Shown here: positions 60,516 through 64,000 of the stretch, one piece after another
Layout of the letters: every line of letters starts with the position of its first letter
Position numbering within the stretch: the stretch's first letter is position 1
From: Glandiceps talaboti
Lineage: Eukaryota > Hemichordata > Enteropneusta > Spengelidae
NCBI RefSeq assembly: GCF_964340395.1
Contig: NC_135557.1
Location: forward strand, 6,037,716 to 6,101,715
DNA: 64,000 nucleotides
Direction of reading: 5' to 3'
Translations under genes and position numbers: made by a program
Notes under the pieces: model-generated
Seen by the model: only the letters and a program-made list of their open reading frames with translations
The model's database searches: none
Told to the model about the DNA's origin: nothing

Positions 60516-61265
60516 ACGTACGTACGTACGTAAGTTCACGTATGTATACATGTACGTACGTACACACGCACACACACACGTACGTACGTATATACGTATA
60601 CACACATACATACATACATACATACCGGTACATACCAAATTATAAAGTACATGTTAACGAAGTTTGATCAAGGGAAGAAACCATCATGAAAGATTGATGA
60701 CTCACCTGCAGCTACACTATTCTGCAATGTAAAAGAATTGAAAACCAGGTTATTATATGAAATACAAATAAGTTAAATGTATACATTGGACACTAACAAT
60801 GGAAACATTGCATTAGGAAACTTTCAATAATTACAGGGACCCGGGGAAATCAAGCCATGTTCGTTGCATAAAATGTAGCCCTGTCCCGATTTCTTTGTGC
60901 TAAAAAAGTGACTCTCCCCTAATTTCAATTCAGATTAAAGTGCTAATCGAAGGCTCCCTTAATCTACAGAGTACGGATATGGTTGTTTGTGATGGTAGGC
61001 ATTTCCCCTCCGGAGCTCCGCCAATATAACGGCTGTCTACTGAGCAGGGCACAGTAATACTGCTAGGACAACTTTTATTGGAAAATTTAATATACTACTA
61101 AGGTATATTGAAGAATGATACACTGGGCATGCACTGTGTGGCATTCTATATCCAGTTACACAACTAGAATACGTAATATTTAGTAGCAATACTCACCGCA
61201 TGACCGCCACTGGCAAATGTATAGGACAGGCCACACACAAACACTAAGCTTAATCTGAGATCCAT
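57667..61265 (-). CDS. Secreted C-type lectin domain protein, four exons
   Basis: Exons: 61265-61197, 60721-60706 (16 nt), 59526-59130 and 57859-57667. All junctions are GT-AG and phases match (0, 1, 2), giving 224 residues. Exon 1 encodes a signal peptide (MDLRLSLVFVCGLSYTFASG). Exons 3-4 encode one C-type lectin domain beginning GICYFQPSDSDCDCRIYYFF, with the hallmark WIGLDD, GDYSNWAPGEPNNN, DCVQLW, LWDDEYCD and CEE segments. The EPN and WDD residues are those of calcium-dependent mannose-type binding sites, so sugar binding is plausible. A GTAAGT at 57785 offers an alternative donor; if used, the last exon would end at 57786 and another, unseen exon would be needed. Likely an extracellular recognition protein. 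Confidence 0.88.
59676..59788. mobile_element. Small MITE, 113 bp, in lectin intron 2
   Basis: The left end CCCTCCCAGCCCATAATGGA is mirrored by TCCATTATGGACTAGGAGG at the right. CATAATGG recurs in both orientations inside, so the whole element folds on itself. ACG flanks both sides (59673-59675 and 59789-59791), a possible 3-bp target-site duplication as in PIF/Harbinger-like elements. It lies in the intron upstream of the main lectin-domain exon. Confidence 0.7.
60477..60625. repeat. (CA)n / (CGTA)n / (CATA)n compound microsatellite
   Basis: CA repeats (60477-60512), CGTA units (60513-60532 and further short runs), ending in CATA units, in lectin intron 2. Confidence 0.95.
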
Positions 61266-61499
61266 ATTTTCCTGCGATACAAAGATATTCAAGATATAGA
61301 TCTGTGTCATTTTATTACATACTAAAGTATCTGATAAAAAGAATATTAGTTATATAATAACAATTTGATTAAAATAATAAATCTGTATTGTATCCTTATC
61401 CAAATCTGGACGTCAGACATGTTCACAATAAAGAGAGAAAATAACATGACACTATGTACAAATAAATAACAAAATAAATATGAACAAAGAATATGCATC

Positions 61500-61880
61500 C
61501 TAGCATGTCGTCAAAAATGGCTTGTGTTTAAAGTATTTGTGTATTTGTTTTCTCTGGGCAGCTGACAGTGTACCGCTCTCTAAGTCTGAAACATATGTAT
61601 GTGTATTTAGCAATTTCTGTGATTTATATTTCCATTTTTATTGTTCATTATATGAAGAAATTGTTCTGGGGCTGTCAAATCCGGGAGGAGATATTTTAAA
61701 GTGTGTTAAAGTGTGTTAATACCGTGTTTTAAAAACATGCTGCTCATCTTCAATTTTACTGGTTTGGTATTATAGTAATGTATTTGCTTTGTTTATTGTG
61801 TCTAACTATGTATTTTTAGTTTGTGTGGACTTGACCTTAAAGCATTAAAGCAGATCTATAGAGAGGATTTCTTATAATAT
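61500..61880 (+). mobile_element. Possible LINE 3' fragment
   Basis: A frame reads FHFYCSLYEEIVLGL, similar to the HFLxxCPxYxxxRxxL block near the end of many LINE ORF2 proteins. It is followed by a noncoding stretch ending TTGACCTTAAAGCATTAAAG. A weak call based on pattern only. Confidence 0.35.
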
Positions 61881-62094
61881 TTAGATATTTCTCACATCTT
61901 TTTTTATTTGTTTGTACGTCCGGAGTTTACTTTTATGATTTTTTCCTTTGTTATCATAATATATAGTCCAGTTGCCAGATGGCATTTTTTAACATAACCG
62001 TGCATTGTGTTAGAGGGAAGGTTTTATGGTTGATATTTGTTCTCCAAGGTGTCCTGAACAAGATTCCACCGGGTGCCACCCTGGCACCCTTGAA

Positions 62095-62790
62095 CATTTT
62101 TTTTAATTTGCATAAATTAAAAAATGATATATTTATGTTGATTTTGGCCATTTGGTAGCACATCTATACAACATTACCATGTATGAATGGTCAATATTTG
62201 TGAAAACAACTTCTTTTTAATGGTGAAATACAATATAAATACTTATTAGACAATTAGCATCTTCCAAAGATAAAAAATAATACAATTTGCATAATTTGCA
62301 TAAATCGTGAATGGCATTTTGGATGATCTTGATTTTTCAATATACTCGAAATGCAATACTTGGATATATTGTGAAAACAGTTATGTTTTGTGATACAATA
62401 GTGTATATACTAATTAGATGATTAGCAACTTCCAAAGATAAAAAATAATCATATGATTTGCAAATTTGCATAAATTGCAAATAGATATTTTTGATGATCA
62501 CCTCATAATATTTCAATATACCTGAAATGCAATACCTGGATATATTGTGAAAACAACTACTTTTTAATGATACAATTCAGTGTAAGTAATAATTAGATAT
62601 TAGCAAATTCAAAAGATAAAAAACAAGCTGATTTGCATAATTTGCATAAATTGTAAATGGGTATTTTGTGTGAACTTTGTCATTTTTCAATATACTTGAA
62701 ATGCAATAACTACCAATACTTTTTAATGATGCAATACAGTGTAAGTACTAATTAGATAATTAGCAACTTCCATAGATACATTAGATAGGA
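62095..62790. repeat. ~170-bp tandem repeat, about four copies
   Basis: ATTAGCA.CTTCCAAAGATAAAAAATAAT recurs near 62253, 62422, 62597 and 62762, spaced 164-176 bp. Each copy also has TTTGCATAA.TTTGCATAAAT and CAATATAC.TGAAATGCAATAC. Strongly AT-rich, with no ORF. Confidence 0.88.
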
Positions 62791-62799
62791 ATTTGTCTC

Positions 62800-63690
62800 A
62801 TTGTCAAGCATGTACTTTCTGTAAAATATAAAATGTTTAAATTAAATTGTTCTATTTGAACATATAAACTTAATTAATCTAATTATATAGCTATATGAGT
62901 GTCGATCTGAAGATTGAAATATTAAATATCGAACACACACGTATACATTTATAAGCAGTAAAACATTTAGTTCTCTGATAACAGTATTAGTCTAATGATA
63001 AGTTACATGAGCATGTATGATAGGTGTCATGTTAAACTTTTGAGTTTACTGAAGAAAAAACGTCTTTAAGCATATATTGCTTAACACATACACTCCAAAC
63101 ATACTGTTTCTGGAGTATAGCAACACCAACTTGTATATATTATTATACAGGAAAATGGCCATTTCTGTACAATGGAAGACGGTGTACTTATAAATGTCGG
63201 TCCAGATAGAATTAAAAATCATTGTTAGCCCTAGTAAACAACGAGGGATATTTTACATGAAAACCTAGAGAGTTGATAAACACCTGCCTTAACTCTGCAT
63301 TGTTACAAGACCTTGTGATTGGACTTTTAAATCAATGTATCTTATCTCACATGTTCTGGAACGTATATCCAGTCATAGTAATTACATGATGAACTAACTT
63401 AAAAGAGGTGATCCCATGGAAAACAATTTTTTTTTTTTGGAATACTACCAGAACTTTGTTTACCATGTAACCCTAAAAATCCACATCGTGGACACTGCAC
63501 AAAACATTCAATGCCAAACAGTGGACAAAACATTTCACACAGTTATGAAATAAAATCTCTACAAATATCTGATAAACTTCTAGATAATAGTTCGATACTG
63601 CAGATTCACAGTGCAGCAATAATTGTTCTGGATATTTCATCAGCTAAATCATGATTCACAAGTAGACGGTGTATTTGCAGAATTTGTTAC
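62800..63690. other. AT-rich DNA, no recognised feature
   Basis: No exon or repeat family identified. Confidence 0.4.
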
Positions 63691-63694
63691 TGAG

Positions 63695-63790
63695 ATTATT
63701 ATTATTATTATTATTATTATTCTTTATTTCAGGCCAGCGGCCCATACAAATAAAAAGAAAAGAAAAAGCACTAAAATGATTGAAGGTAAC
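63695..63790 (-). mobile_element. LINE 3' tail with (ATT)n
   Basis: On the minus strand, TATGGGCCGCTGGCCTGAAA runs into TAAAG and an (AAT)n tail (63721-63695), a 3' end common to CR1-like LINEs. No coding part is retained. Confidence 0.6.
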
Positions 63791-64000
63791 CCCATTCATA
63801 TTTAGAATTACATTGAACTCGATGAGTATTTTCTCAGCCACATCAATGACAATAAGGTAGACTCAATAGTTGTATAAGAGGGAGGTAATAGGGGAATTGG
63901 AGTGGGCCGGTAACCTTTTACAAATCAGTTCTCGAGAACGACAATATTTTGAAACGGGGGTAGGGGAGGGTTACATTTTACTCTAAAGGGCTGTAAGTTT

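Overview
This window is nuclear DNA from an animal. Spliced genes with GT-AG introns, AT-rich intergenic DNA, many microsatellites and minisatellites, and a mixture of DIRS, Ty3/gypsy, LINE, Penelope-like, MULE and MITE-like elements point to a marine invertebrate metazoan. I cannot fix the phylum by eye. Most of the sequence is repeats; only two genes can be assembled completely.

Layout. 1-5.2 kb: a 27-bp minisatellite array. 5.6-8.5 kb: a (TA)n run, a weak ~147-bp repeat and a small MITE with target-site duplications. 8.6-12.9 kb: a decayed DIRS-type tyrosine-recombinase retrotransposon (+). 13.0-14.0 kb: a 37-bp minisatellite. 16.0-26.4 kb: a complete nine-exon mitochondrial carnitine/acylcarnitine carrier gene (SLC25A20 orthologue, +), with a 2.8-kb inverted-repeat-bounded insertion in intron 2 and a tandemly triplicated exon 8 splice donor. 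26.6-29.06 kb: a dead LINE (+) split by a likely solo LTR. 31.0-31.5 kb: a decayed C2H2 zinc-finger fragment (-). 31.6-33.3 kb: a 46-bp minisatellite.

34.0-43.5 kb is the least familiar part. On the minus strand lie an exon with an NRF1/EWG-type DNA-binding domain, an exon chain encoding a predicted polar/coiled-coil protein, and an acidic C-terminal exon. Between them sits a ~3.0-kb unit flanked by short inverted CAGTGTTCTCCC-type ends that carries two divergent ORFs: a Cys/His-containing transposase-like fragment (-) and an intact 189-residue Cys-rich protein (+) resembling the intracellular C-terminal (ballast) domain of P2X7 receptors. This is the best candidate for a poorly described mobile or multicopy gene system.

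45.0-46.7 kb: 245-bp repeats, (TA)n runs and two opposed Penelope-like 3' ends. 48.8-49.9 kb: a frameshifted MULE transposase (-). 50.3-50.9 kb: unrecognised ORF fragments. 51.7-52.0 kb: an array of palindromic CCTATAGG motifs. 52.5-56.7 kb: a decayed Ty3/gypsy element (-) whose RT core is deleted. 57.7-61.3 kb: a secreted C-type lectin gene (-) with a 16-nt microexon. 62-62.8 kb: ~170-bp repeats; LINE tails follow toward the end.

The host genes appear functionally unrelated: fatty-acid import into mitochondria, a secreted carbohydrate-binding protein and a possible transcription factor. The rest is best read as an accumulation of mobile elements and tandem repeats around them.
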